Made by a program: the position numbers and the translations under genes. From Streptomyces sp. man185 (GTDB lineage: Bacteria; Actinomycetota; Actinomycetes; Streptomycetales; Streptomycetaceae), in NCBI GenBank assembly GCA_002551355.1, contig NTHE01000044.1:1-64000 (forward strand): a stretch of 64,000 nt of DNA. Reading direction: 5' to 3'. Positions 14,788 to 24,839 of this stretch are shown here, one piece after another. Numbering within the stretch: position 1 is the first letter of the stretch; each line of letters starts with the position of its first letter. The notes under the pieces are model-generated. The model saw only the letters and a list, made by a program, of their open reading frames with translations, was not told the DNA's origin and searched no databases.

Positions 14788-15508
14788 GCGACAACACCCA
14801 CGGCGAGGGGCAGAACGGCAACGCCGTACCCGCCCCGCGCGACACCGGCGGCGAGGTCATCCGCGTCCGCAAGGGGATGTTCGGCGCGAACAACGGCGGC
14901 GACACCTCCGGCTACGGCGGCCTCGTCCGCACCGTCACCCTGCCGGGAGCCTCCTCCCGGCCCTACGGCGGCTGGTTCGACGAGGTGGCCGACGAGCTCG
15001 AAGGGGCCCTGGAGGAACAGGACCTGCTCCCCTCCAACGCCATCGAGAAGACCGTCGTCGACCGCGACGAGCTGACCTTCCACATCGCCCGCGAGCACCT
15101 GGTCCAGGTCGCCCGCACCCTGCGCGACGACCCCGCCCTGCGCTTCGAGCTCTGTACCGGCGTGAGCGGCGTCCACTTCCTGGGCGACAAGGGCCGCGAG
15201 CTGCACGCCGTCTACCACCTGCGCTCGCTCACCCACGGCCGGCTGATCCGGCTGGAGGTGTCCGCCCCGGACAGCGACCCGCACATCCCGTCGCTCGTCG
15301 AGGTCTACCCGACCAACGACTGGCACGAGCGCGAGGCGTACGACTTCTTCGGCATCGTCTTCGACGGGCACCCGGCCCTGACCCGGATCATGATGCCGGA
15401 CGACTGGCAGGGCTTCCCGCAGCGCAAGGACTACCCGCTCGGCGGCATCGCCGTCGAGTACAAGGGCGCCCAGATCCCGGCTCCGGACCAGCGGAGGTCG
15501 TACTCCTG

Positions 15509-15509
<1 letters not shown>
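14784..15509 (+). CDS. nuoC: NADH-quinone oxidoreductase subunit C
   Basis: 241 aa. The 30-kDa-subunit domain is at ~95-215, with the family signature DWHEREAYDFFGIVFDGHP and the following MMPDDWQGFPQRKDYPLGG. The first ~60 residues form a polar actinobacterial extension. NuoC supports the NuoD/NuoB quinone site in the connecting module. GTG at 14784 overlaps the nuoB stop; translation is coupled. Confidence 0.95.
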
Positions 15510-16827
<1,318 letters not shown>

Positions 16828-16831
<4 letters not shown>

Positions 16832-17700
16832 CCACCTCACGCCAAGACGTCAGTCTGGGGATGCCGCAGCTCCCCGCCACCCCCTACCCGGCCGAGGTGC
16901 GCGCCCGGCTCGACGCGGACGCGAAGGAGGTGCTCGCCCGCTACCCCGGCAGCCGCTCCGCCCTGCTGCCGCTGCTGCACCTCGTGCAGTCCGAGGAGGG
17001 ATACGTCTCCCGTACGGGCATGGCCTTCTGCGCCGAGACGCTCGACCTCACCACCGCCGAGGTCACCGCCGTCGCGACCTTCTACTCCATGTACCGGCGC
17101 AGGCCGAGCGGCGACTACCAGGTCGGCGTCTGCACCAACACCCTGTGCGCGGTCATGGGCGGCGACGCCATCTTCGACACGCTCAAGGAGCACCTCGGGG
17201 TCGGCAACAACGAGACCACCGAGGACGGCAAGGTCACTCTCGAACACATCGAGTGCAACGCCGCCTGCGACTTCGCGCCCGTCGTGATGGTCAACTGGGA
17301 GTTCTTCGACAACCAGACGCCCGAGAGCGCCACCCGGCTCGTCGACGACCTGATCGCCGGCCGGACCGTCGAGCCCACCCGCGGCGCTCCCCTCTGCTCC
17401 TACAAGGACACGGCCCGCATCCTGGCCGGCTTCCCCGACGAGCGCCCCGGCGCCGTCGAGGCCACCGGCGGCGCGGGCCCCGCATCCCTCATCGGGCTGA
17501 AGCTCGCCAAGGGCGAGGCGCTGCCGAAGGCGCGCGTGGTCTCCCCGCGCGCCGGACAGCCCCAGGACGCGCCACCGCACGACGCGCAGGTCCACGATCC
17601 GTCGCCGACCGAGCGCCTCAGCTCGCACGACGCACCGCAGCAGACCTCGGCATCCGACCCGGAGCACCCGGCCGGGCCCGCAGCCGAGGAGGGGGAGTGA
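16828..17700 (+). CDS. nuoE: NADH-quinone oxidoreductase subunit E (N1a protein)
   Basis: 290 aa thioredoxin-like subunit carrying the [2Fe-2S] cluster N1a; ligands are Cys102, Cys107, Cys143 and Cys147 (CTNTLC and CNAAC). The core ends near residue 220; a ~65-residue Pro/His/Ser-rich tail follows that is absent from E. coli NuoE (166 aa). Works with NuoF in the NADH-oxidising module. GTG at 16828 overlaps the nuoD stop. Confidence 0.95.
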
Positions 17701-19079
17701 TGACCTTGGCCGCCGAGATCGACCACAACGGGACGAGCCCCGAGAAGCTGCTAGCCCCTGTCCTCTCCGCCTTCTGGGACCAGCCCGAATCGTGGACCCT
17801 GGACACCTACCGCCGTCACGAGGGCTACGAGGGACTTCGCAAGGCCCTCGCCATGGACCCCGACGACCTCATCGCGTACGTCAAGGACTCCGGTCTGCGC
17901 GGGCGCGGGGGCGCCGGCTTCCCCACCGGGATGAAGTGGCAGTTCATCCCGCAGGGAGACGGCAAACCGCACTATCTGGTGGTCAACGCCGACGAGTCGG
18001 AGCCGGGGACCTGCAAGGACATCCCGCTCCTCTTCGCGAACCCGCACAGCCTCATCGAGGGCATCGTGATCGCCTGTTACGCGATCCGTTCCTCGCACGC
18101 GTTCATCTACTTGCGCGGTGAGGTCGTCCCCGTGCTGCGACGACTGCACGAGGCGGTACGAGAGGCGTACGAGGCGGGTTATCTGGGGACGAACATCCTG
18201 GGTTCAGGACTCGATCTGGAACTCACGGTGCACGCGGGCGCCGGTGCGTACATCTGTGGTGAGGAAACCGCGCTGCTCGACTCTCTCGAAGGGCGGCGAG
18301 GCCAGCCCCGGCTGCGGCCCCCCTTCCCTGCGGTCGCCGGTCTGTACGCCTGTCCCACTGTGGTGAACAACGTCGAGTCCATCGCGTCGGTTCCCGCGAT
18401 CCTGAACAAGGGCAAGGACTGGTTCAAGTCGATGGGCAGCGAGAAGTCCCCGGGCTTCACGCTCTACTCACTCAGCGGCCATGTCACCAGCCCCGGCCAG
18501 TACGAGGCCCCGCTCGGCATCACGCTGCGCCAGCTCCTCGACATGAGCGGCGGCATGCGGGCCGGTCACCGGCTGAAGTTCTGGACGCCGGGCGGCTCCT
18601 CCACCCCGATGTTCACCGAGGAGCACCTCGACGTCCCCCTCGACTACGAGGGCGTCGGCGCCGCCGGGTCCATGCTCGGCACCAAGGCGCTCCAGTGCTT
18701 CGACGAGACGACCTGCGTCGTGCGGGCCGTCACCCGCTGGACCGAGTTCTACGCCCACGAGTCCTGCGGCAAGTGCACGCCCTGCCGCGAAGGGACCTAC
18801 TGGCTCGTCCAGTTGCTCCGTGACATCGAGTCCGGCAAGGGCGAGATGGCCGACCTCGACAAGCTCAACGACATCGCCGACAACATCAACGGCAAGTCGT
18901 TCTGCGCGCTCGGCGACGGCGCGGCCTCGCCGATCTTCTCCTCGCTGAAGTACTTCCGCGAGGAGTACGAGCAGCACATCACCGGCAAGGGCTGCCCCTT
19001 CGACCCCGCCCGGTCCACGGCCTGGGCCGACGACAAGAACACCGACGGCACGAACGCTCACCGGGGGGTGAACGCATGA
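17700..19079 (+). CDS. nuoF: NADH-quinone oxidoreductase subunit F (NADH/FMN binding)
   Basis: 459 aa. Oxidises NADH through FMN and cluster N3. The nucleotide site is GLRGRGGAGFPTGMKW, the FMN-side segment is NADESEPGTCKD, and N3 ligands are Cys356, Cys359, Cys362 (SCGKCTPCREGT) and Cys402 (FCALGD). ATG at 17700 shares its A with the nuoE TGA. A GTG one codon upstream is also possible. Confidence 0.96.
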   Translation: MTLAAEIDHNGTSPEKLLAPVLSAFWDQPESWTLDTYRRHEGYEGLRKALAMDPDDLIAYVKDSGLRGRGGAGFPTGMKWQFIPQGDGKPHYLVVNADESEPGTCKDIPLLFANPHSLIEGIVIACYAIRSSHAFIYLRGEVVPVLRRLHEAVREAYEAGYLGTNILGSGLDLELTVHAGAGAYICGEETALLDSLEGRRGQPRLRPPFPAVAGLYACPTVVNNVESIASVPAILNKGKDWFKSMGSEKSPGFTLYSLSGHVTSPGQYEAPLGITLRQLLDMSGGMRAGHRLKFWTPGGSSTPMFTEEHLDVPLDYEGVGAAGSMLGTKALQCFDETTCVVRAVTRWTEFYAHESCGKCTPCREGTYWLVQLLRDIESGKGEMADLDKLNDIADNINGKSFCALGDGAASPIFSSLKYFREEYEQHITGKGCPFDPARSTAWADDKNTDGTNAHRGVNA

Positions 19080-21586
19080 CAGTCACCACGAGTGCGCCCT
19101 CCGGGGGCGGCGAGGCGGCCATCCCGCCCGAGGACCTGGTCACGCTGACCATCGACGGCATCGAGATCAGCGTCCCCAAGGGGACCCTGGTCATCCGCGC
19201 CGCCGAACTCCTCGGCATCGAGATCCCGCGCTTCTGCGACCACCCGCTCCTCGATCCCGCGGGCGCCTGCCGCCAGTGCATCGTCGAGGTCGAGGGCCAG
19301 CGCAAGCCGATGGCCTCCTGCACCATCACCTGCACCGACGGCATGGTCGTCAAGTCGCAGATCACCTCTCCTGTCGCCGAGAAGGCGCAGAAGGGCGTGA
19401 TGGAGCTGCTGCTGATCAACCACCCGCTGGACTGCCCCGTCTGCGACAAGGGCGGCGAGTGCCCGCTCCAGAACCAGGCGATGTCGCACGGCGAGGCCGA
19501 CTCCCGGTTCGAGGGCAAGAAGCGGACCTTCGAGAAGCCCGTCCCGATCTCCACCCAGGTGCTGCTGGACCGTGAGCGGTGCGTGCTCTGCGCGCGCTGC
19601 ACCCGGTTCTCCAACCAGGTGGCGGGCGACCCGATGATCGAGCTGATCGAGCGCGGCGCGCTCCAGCAGGTCGGCACCGGCGAGGGCGACCCCTTCGAGT
19701 CGTACTTCTCCGGCAACACCATCCAGATCTGCCCGGTCGGCGCGCTGACCTCGGCGGCGTACCGGTTCCGCTCCCGCCCCTTCGACCTGGTCTCCACCCC
19801 CTCGGTGTGCGAACAGTGCTCGGGCGGCTGCTCGACCCGCACCGACCACCGGCGCGGCAAGGTCATGCGGCGCCTCGCGGCCAATGAGCCCGAGGTCAAC
19901 GAGGAGTGGATCTGCGACAAGGGGAGGTTCGGCTTCCGCTACGCCCAGCAGCGCGACCGCCTCACCACCCCGCTGGTCCGCAACGCCGACGGCGAGCTGG
20001 AACCGGCGAGCTGGCCCGAGGCGCTGGAAGCCGCGGCGGCTGGACTCCTTGCCGCCCGCGGCCGTACCGGCGTCCTCACCGGCGGTCGGCTGACCGTCGA
20101 GGACGCCTACGCGTACAGCAAGTTCGCCCGGGTCGCCCTCGACACCAACGACATCGACTTCCGCTCCCGGGTCCACAGCGCCGAGGAGGCCGACTTCCTG
20201 GCCGCCCGGGTCGCCGGACGCGGCCGGGACCTGGACGGCGAGGGCGTCACGTACACCGCGCTGGAGAAGGCCCCGGCGGTCCTCCTCGTCGGGTTCGAGT
20301 CCGAGGAGGAGGCCCCCGGCGTCTTCCTCAGGCTGCGCAAGGCCCACCGCAAGGGCGGTCAGAAGACGTTCGCACTCGCCTCGCACGCCACCCGGGGCCT
20401 GGTGAAGGCGGGCGGCACCCTGCTGCCCGCCGCCCCCGGCACCGAGACCGAGTGGCTCGACGCGCTCGCGGGCGGCGTCGGTCTGGAAGCCGAAGGAGCG
20501 GCGGCCGCCGAAGCGTTGCGCGCCGAGCACTCCCTGATCATCGTCGGGGAGCGGCTCGCGGGCGTGCCCGGCGCACTGTCCGCCGCGATCCGCACCGCCA
20601 CCGCCACCGGCGCACGCCTGGTGTGGATTCCGCGCCGGGCGGGCGACCGGGGCGCGATCGAGGCGGGCGCACTGCCCTCGCTGCTGCCCGGCGGCCGTCC
20701 GGCCACCGACCCGCGCGCCCGCGACGAGGTCGCGGAGCTGTGGCGGCTGGCCGAACTGCCCTCCCGGCACGGCCGCGACACCGGCCAGATCGTCGAGGCC
20801 GCCGCCACCGGCGAACTGGGCGCGCTGCTCGTCGCCGGGGTCGGCGTCGAGGACCTGCCCGACCCCGACCGCGCCGTCCAGGCGCTGAACGAGGTCGGCT
20901 TCCTGGTCTCCCTGGAGCTGCGGCCGAGCGCGGTCACCGCCCGGGCGGACGTGGTCTTCCCGGTCGCCGCCGTCGCGGAGAAGTCCGGCACCTTCCTCAA
21001 CTGGGAGGGCCGGGTCCGGATGTTCCAGGCCGCGCTGAAGCCGGAGCAGATGCCCCGGACGCTCGCGCCGACCGACTCCCGGGTGCTGCACATGCTGGCC
21101 GACGCCATGGACGTGCACTTCGCGCTCCCGGACCTGACCGCCGCCCGCCGCGAGCTGGACCGGCTCGGCGGCTGGGAGGGCGGCCACGCGGAGGACCCGC
21201 GCGAGAACGCGCAGCCGCTGCCCCGCCCCGGCGACGGCGAGGCGGTCCTGGCGGGCCACCGGATGCTGCTCGACCTCGGCCGGCTCCAGGAGGGCGACAC
21301 CGCCCTCGCCGGAACCCGGCACGCGGCCGTCGCCCGGCTCTCGGCGGTCACCGCCGCCGAGTCCGGCGTCAAGGACGGCGACCTGCTCGCCGTCACCGGA
21401 CCCGCCGGCACCGTCGAACTGCCCCTCGCGGTCACCGACATGCCGGACCGGGTGGTCTGGGTGCCGCTGAACTCGGTGGGACGCGGCATCCCCGCCGACA
21501 CCGGCGTGAACCCGGGCGGCCTGGTGCGGATCGGCCCCGCCGCCGCACCGGGTGCACCCGTCGAACCATCGGAGGTACGAGCGTGA
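19076..21586 (+). CDS. nuoG: NADH-quinone oxidoreductase subunit G
   Basis: 836 aa, the 75-kDa electron-wire subunit. N1b [2Fe-2S] Cys begin at Cys54 (FCDHPLL..AGACRQC), the N5 His-Cys site is HPLDCPVCDKGGECPLQ, then N4 (CVLCARCTRF...CPVGA). A further set, Cys245, Cys248, Cys252 and Cys280 (CEQCSGGC...WICDKGRF), matches the extra cluster N7 found only in some bacteria. The rest is a molybdopterin-oxidoreductase-like domain without the cofactor. ATG at 19076 overlaps the nuoF stop (ATGA). Confidence 0.95.
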   Translation: MTVTTSAPSGGGEAAIPPEDLVTLTIDGIEISVPKGTLVIRAAELLGIEIPRFCDHPLLDPAGACRQCIVEVEGQRKPMASCTITCTDGMVVKSQITSPVAEKAQKGVMELLLINHPLDCPVCDKGGECPLQNQAMSHGEADSRFEGKKRTFEKPVPISTQVLLDRERCVLCARCTRFSNQVAGDPMIELIERGALQQVGTGEGDPFESYFSGNTIQICPVGALTSAAYRFRSRPFDLVSTPSVCEQCSGGCSTRTDHRRGKVMRRLAANEPEVNEEWICDKGRFGFRYAQQRDRLTTPLVRNADGELEPASWPEALEAAAAGLLAARGRTGVLTGGRLTVEDAYAYSKFARVALDTNDIDFRSRVHSAEEADFLAARVAGRGRDLDGEGVTYTALEKAPAVLLVGFESEEEAPGVFLRLRKAHRKGGQKTFALASHATRGLVKAGGTLLPAAPGTETEWLDALAGGVGLEAEGAAAAEALRAEHSLIIVGERLAGVPGALSAAIRTATATGARLVWIPRRAGDRGAIEAGALPSLLPGGRPATDPRARDEVAELWRLAELPSRHGRDTGQIVEAAATGELGALLVAGVGVEDLPDPDRAVQALNEVGFLVSLELRPSAVTARADVVFPVAAVAEKSGTFLNWEGRVRMFQAALKPEQMPRTLAPTDSRVLHMLADAMDVHFALPDLTAARRELDRLGGWEGGHAEDPRENAQPLPRPGDGEAVLAGHRMLLDLGRLQEGDTALAGTRHAAVARLSAVTAAESGVKDGDLLAVTGPAGTVELPLAVTDMPDRVVWVPLNSVGRGIPADTGVNPGGLVRIGPAAAPGAPVEPSEVRA

Positions 21587-22986
21587 CTGGCCTCGCCGCA
21601 CTCACGACGGCACCCGAGAGTGTCGTCCTCGCCGCCGAGGATCTCTCGATGTTCGGCACCGACCCCTGGTGGCTCGTCGTCATCAAGGCGGTCTTCTGCT
21701 TCGCGTTCCTGATGCTGATCGTGCTGTTCTCCATCGTGTGGGAGCGCAAGGTCGTCGCCTGGATGCAGTTGCGCATCGGCCCCAACCGGCACGGGCCCTG
21801 GGGCCTGCTCCAGTCGCTGGCCGACGGCATCAAGCTGATGCTGAAGGAAGACGTGATCGTCAAGCGCGCGGACAAGGCGGTCTACGTCCTCGCGCCGATC
21901 CTCGCCGCGATCCCCGCCTTCATGGCGATCGCCGTGATTCCCTTCGGCCCGGCGGGCAACGAGGTCTCCATCTTCGGGCAGCGCACCACGATGCAGCTCA
22001 CGGACCTCCCGATCGCCGCGCTCTACATCCTGGCCGTCGGTGCGGTCGGGGTGTACGGATTCGTCCTCGGCGGCTGGTCCTCGGGCTCGACGTACCCCCT
22101 GCTCGGCGGAATCCGCTCGTCCGCCCAGATGATCTCGTACGAGATCGCCATGGGCGCCGCCTTCGCCTCGGTCTTCCTCTACTCCGGGTCGATGTCCACC
22201 TCGACGATCGTGGAGGCGCAGGCGGACCGCTGGTACATCATGCTGCTGCCGGTCTCCTTCATCATCTACATGGTGACGATGGTCGGTGAGGCCAGCCGGG
22301 CGCCGTTCGACATGCCGGAGTCCGAGGGCGACCTGGTCGGCGGCTTCAACACCGAGTACAGCTCCATCAAGTTCGCGATGTTCATGCTCGCCGAGTACAT
22401 CCACATGGTCACGGTGTCGATGATCGCGGTGACGCTGTTCCTCGGCGGCTGGCGGGCTCCGTACCCCGTCTCCGCGTTCTGGGAGGGTGCGAACCACGGC
22501 TGGTGGCCGATGCTCTGGTTCTTCCTGAAGCTCCAGTTGTTGATCTTCTTCTTCATCTGGCTGCGCGGCACGCTTCCCCGCGTGCGCTACGACCAGTTGA
22601 TGAAGCTCGGCTGGAAGGTCCTCATCCCGGTCTCGATCGTCTGGCTGATGCTGGTGGCCACCGTCCGCGCCCTGCGCAACGAGGGCTACGACTTCTCACG
22701 GATCGTGCTGTACGTGGGCGCCGTCGTGATCGCGATCCTGCTGATCTCCTTCGTCGTCGACATGTTCCGCGATCGCAGGAACCGGGCCGAGACGGAAGCG
22801 GCCGGACCGGAACCCGCCTTCGACCCGATGGCGGGCGGCTTCCCGGTGCCTCCGCTGCCCGGACAGACACTGCCGCCCGTACCCAGGCGCAGGCCACGGC
22901 GGGAGCGCGAGCTCGTTGTCAGTGGCGGGGCGGATACTCAGAGTGACGACAGCGCGAGTGACGGAAAGGAGGCCGGCGGTGTCTGA
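21583..22986 (+). CDS. nuoH: NADH-quinone oxidoreductase subunit H
   Basis: 467 aa, about eight helices; forms the mouth of the quinone tunnel. Family marks are VWERKVVAWMQLRIGPNRHGPWGLLQSLADGIKL and VGEASRAPFDMPESEGDLVGGFNTEYSS. A ~70-residue hydrophilic Pro/Arg-rich tail follows the last helix, as in other actinobacteria. GTG at 21583 overlaps the nuoG stop; its own end overlaps nuoI by 8 nt. Confidence 0.95.
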   Translation: MTGLAALTTAPESVVLAAEDLSMFGTDPWWLVVIKAVFCFAFLMLIVLFSIVWERKVVAWMQLRIGPNRHGPWGLLQSLADGIKLMLKEDVIVKRADKAVYVLAPILAAIPAFMAIAVIPFGPAGNEVSIFGQRTTMQLTDLPIAALYILAVGAVGVYGFVLGGWSSGSTYPLLGGIRSSAQMISYEIAMGAAFASVFLYSGSMSTSTIVEAQADRWYIMLLPVSFIIYMVTMVGEASRAPFDMPESEGDLVGGFNTEYSSIKFAMFMLAEYIHMVTVSMIAVTLFLGGWRAPYPVSAFWEGANHGWWPMLWFFLKLQLLIFFFIWLRGTLPRVRYDQLMKLGWKVLIPVSIVWLMLVATVRALRNEGYDFSRIVLYVGAVVIAILLISFVVDMFRDRRNRAETEAAGPEPAFDPMAGGFPVPPLPGQTLPPVPRRRPRRERELVVSGGADTQSDDSASDGKEAGGV

Positions 22987-23668
22987 GAAACCAGAGCTCA
23001 CGGGCTCATCGGGATCCGCCGAGCCCTCGGAGGGCTCGGGCGACAAGTTCCAGAACCCCGTGGCCGGCTTCGGCGTGACCTTCAAGGCCATGTTCAAGAA
23101 GCGGCTCACCGAGCAGTATCCGGAGACGCCGAAGGTGACGGCGCCCCGCTTCCACGGCCGCCACCAGCTCAACCGTCACCCTGACGGCCTGGAGAAGTGC
23201 GTCGGCTGCGAGCTGTGCGCCTGGGCCTGTCCGGCGGACGCGATCTACGTGGAGGGCGCGGACAACACCGAAGAGGAGCGCTACTCCCCGGGGGAGCGCT
23301 ACGGCCGCGTCTACCAGATCAACTACGCGCGCTGCATCCTGTGCGGACTCTGCATCGAGGCGTGCCCCACCCGGGCGCTGACCATGACGAACGAGTTCGA
23401 GCTCGCCAACACCACCCGCGAGAGCCTCATCTACACCAAGGACGAGCTGCTCGCGGGCCTGGAGGAAGGCATGGTCGACAGCCCGCACGCGATCTTCCCC
23501 GGCATGGACGAACAGGACTACTACCGGGGCGTGGTCACCGAGGCCGCCCCCGGCACCGTCCGGCAGGCGGCCGTGTCCAAGGGCGAGGGCGTCAAGTCCG
23601 ACGAGGACCCCATCGAGTCCACCCGGGCCGCCGACGCCACCCGGCACGACAAGGGGGTGGGCGCGTGA
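22979..23668 (+). CDS. nuoI: NADH-quinone oxidoreductase subunit I (two [4Fe-4S] clusters)
   Basis: 229 aa ferredoxin-like subunit with clusters N6a and N6b: CVGCELCAWACP and CILCGLCIEACP. It carries electrons from NuoG to NuoB. The N-terminal ~20 residues and C-terminal ~50 residues are polar extensions. GTG at 22979 is preceded by GGAAAGGAGG located inside the nuoH end. Confidence 0.95.
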   Translation: MSEKPELTGSSGSAEPSEGSGDKFQNPVAGFGVTFKAMFKKRLTEQYPETPKVTAPRFHGRHQLNRHPDGLEKCVGCELCAWACPADAIYVEGADNTEEERYSPGERYGRVYQINYARCILCGLCIEACPTRALTMTNEFELANTTRESLIYTKDELLAGLEEGMVDSPHAIFPGMDEQDYYRGVVTEAAPGTVRQAAVSKGEGVKSDEDPIESTRAADATRHDKGVGA

Positions 23669-24531
23669 ACGCGCTGGCCGCAGCCACCACCACCTCGACC
23701 GGCGAGGCCATCCAGTTCTGGATCCTGGGCACCGTCGCCGTGATCGGCGCGCTCGCCACGGTGCTGATGAAGAAGTCCGTGCACAGCGCCTTGTCGCTCG
23801 CCGGGACCATGATCATCCTCGCGGTCTTCTACCTCGCCAACGGCGCGTACTTCCTCGGCATCGTCCAGATCGTCGTCTACACCGGCGCGATCATGATGCT
23901 GTTCCTCTTCGTCGTCATGCTCGTCGGCGTCACCGCGGCGGACTCGCTGAAGGAGACCCTCAAGGGACAGCGCTGGCTGGCCCTCGGATGCGCCCTCGGC
24001 TTCGCCGTGCTGCTGATCGCGGGCATCGGCAACGCCTCCCTGAGCACCTTCAACGGGCTCGGCGCGGCCAACGCCCGGCACGGTGGCAACGTCGAGGGAA
24101 TCGCCAACCTCATTTTCACCAAGTACATCTTCGCCTTCGAGATCACGGGCGCCCTGCTGATCACCGCGACCGTCGGCGCGATGGTGCTCACCCACCGCGA
24201 GCGCACCGAACGGGCCAAGACCCAGCGGGAGATGTCGCAGGAGCGCGTACGCGGCAAGCACCTCCCACCGCTCCCCGCCCCCGGCGTCTACGCCCGGCAC
24301 AACGCGGTCGACATCCCCGGTCTGCTCCCCGACGGCACGGCGTCCGAGCTCACCGTCATGCAGACGCTGCGTCAGCGCGGCCAGATCCGGGACGTCTCGC
24401 AGGAGTCCCTCGCCGATCTCAAGGCCCTGGAGCAGCGCTCCGGGGAGCGGCTCGGACGTGAGGACGCGGACGCCGTGACGCGCGGAGCCGATTCCGCGTC
24501 CGCGGCGGAGAATTCGGAGGCCGCCAAGTGA
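23665..24531 (+). CDS. nuoJ: NADH-quinone oxidoreductase subunit J
   Basis: 288 aa. Five helices occupy residues ~15-195; the pi-bulge helix region with YTGAIMMLFLFVVMLVGV is clear. The remaining ~95 residues are a charged cytosolic tail (RERTERAKTQREMSQERVRGK...), making it much longer than E. coli NuoJ (184 aa). GTG at 23665 overlaps the nuoI stop. Confidence 0.94.
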   Translation: MNALAAATTTSTGEAIQFWILGTVAVIGALATVLMKKSVHSALSLAGTMIILAVFYLANGAYFLGIVQIVVYTGAIMMLFLFVVMLVGVTAADSLKETLKGQRWLALGCALGFAVLLIAGIGNASLSTFNGLGAANARHGGNVEGIANLIFTKYIFAFEITGALLITATVGAMVLTHRERTERAKTQREMSQERVRGKHLPPLPAPGVYARHNAVDIPGLLPDGTASELTVMQTLRQRGQIRDVSQESLADLKALEQRSGERLGREDADAVTRGADSASAAENSEAAK

Positions 24532-24827
24532 ACCCGGTCAACTACCTCTACCTCGCGGCCCTGCTGTTCGCGATCGGCGCCTCCGGGGTGCTGATCCGGC
24601 GGAACGCGATCGTGTTGTTCATGTGCGTCGAGCTGATGCTCAACGCCTGCAATCTGGCGCTCGTCACGTTCTCCCGGATGCACGGCAACCTCGACGGGCA
24701 GATCGTCGCGTTCTTCACGATGGTCGTCGCCGCCGCGGAAGTCGTCGTCGGACTCGCGATCATCGTGTCGTTGTTCCGCTCCCGCCACTCGGCCTCGGTC
24801 GACGACGCCAGCCTGATGAAGCTGTAA
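24528..24827 (+). CDS. nuoK: NADH-quinone oxidoreductase subunit K
   Basis: 99 aa, three helices, MrpC/NuoK family. Glu residues of the proton path are in VLFMCVELMLNACNLALV and VVAAAEVVVGLAIIV. GTG at 24528 overlaps the nuoJ stop (GTGA). Size is exactly that of the family. Confidence 0.95.
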   Translation: MNPVNYLYLAALLFAIGASGVLIRRNAIVLFMCVELMLNACNLALVTFSRMHGNLDGQIVAFFTMVVAAAEVVVGLAIIVSLFRSRHSASVDDASLMKL

Positions 24828-24839
24828 GGGGTCGGAAAC

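Noticed and set aside
19058..21601. 847-codon open frame antisense to nuoG
   Set aside because: nuoG carries all iron-sulfur motifs; the antisense frame is compositional.
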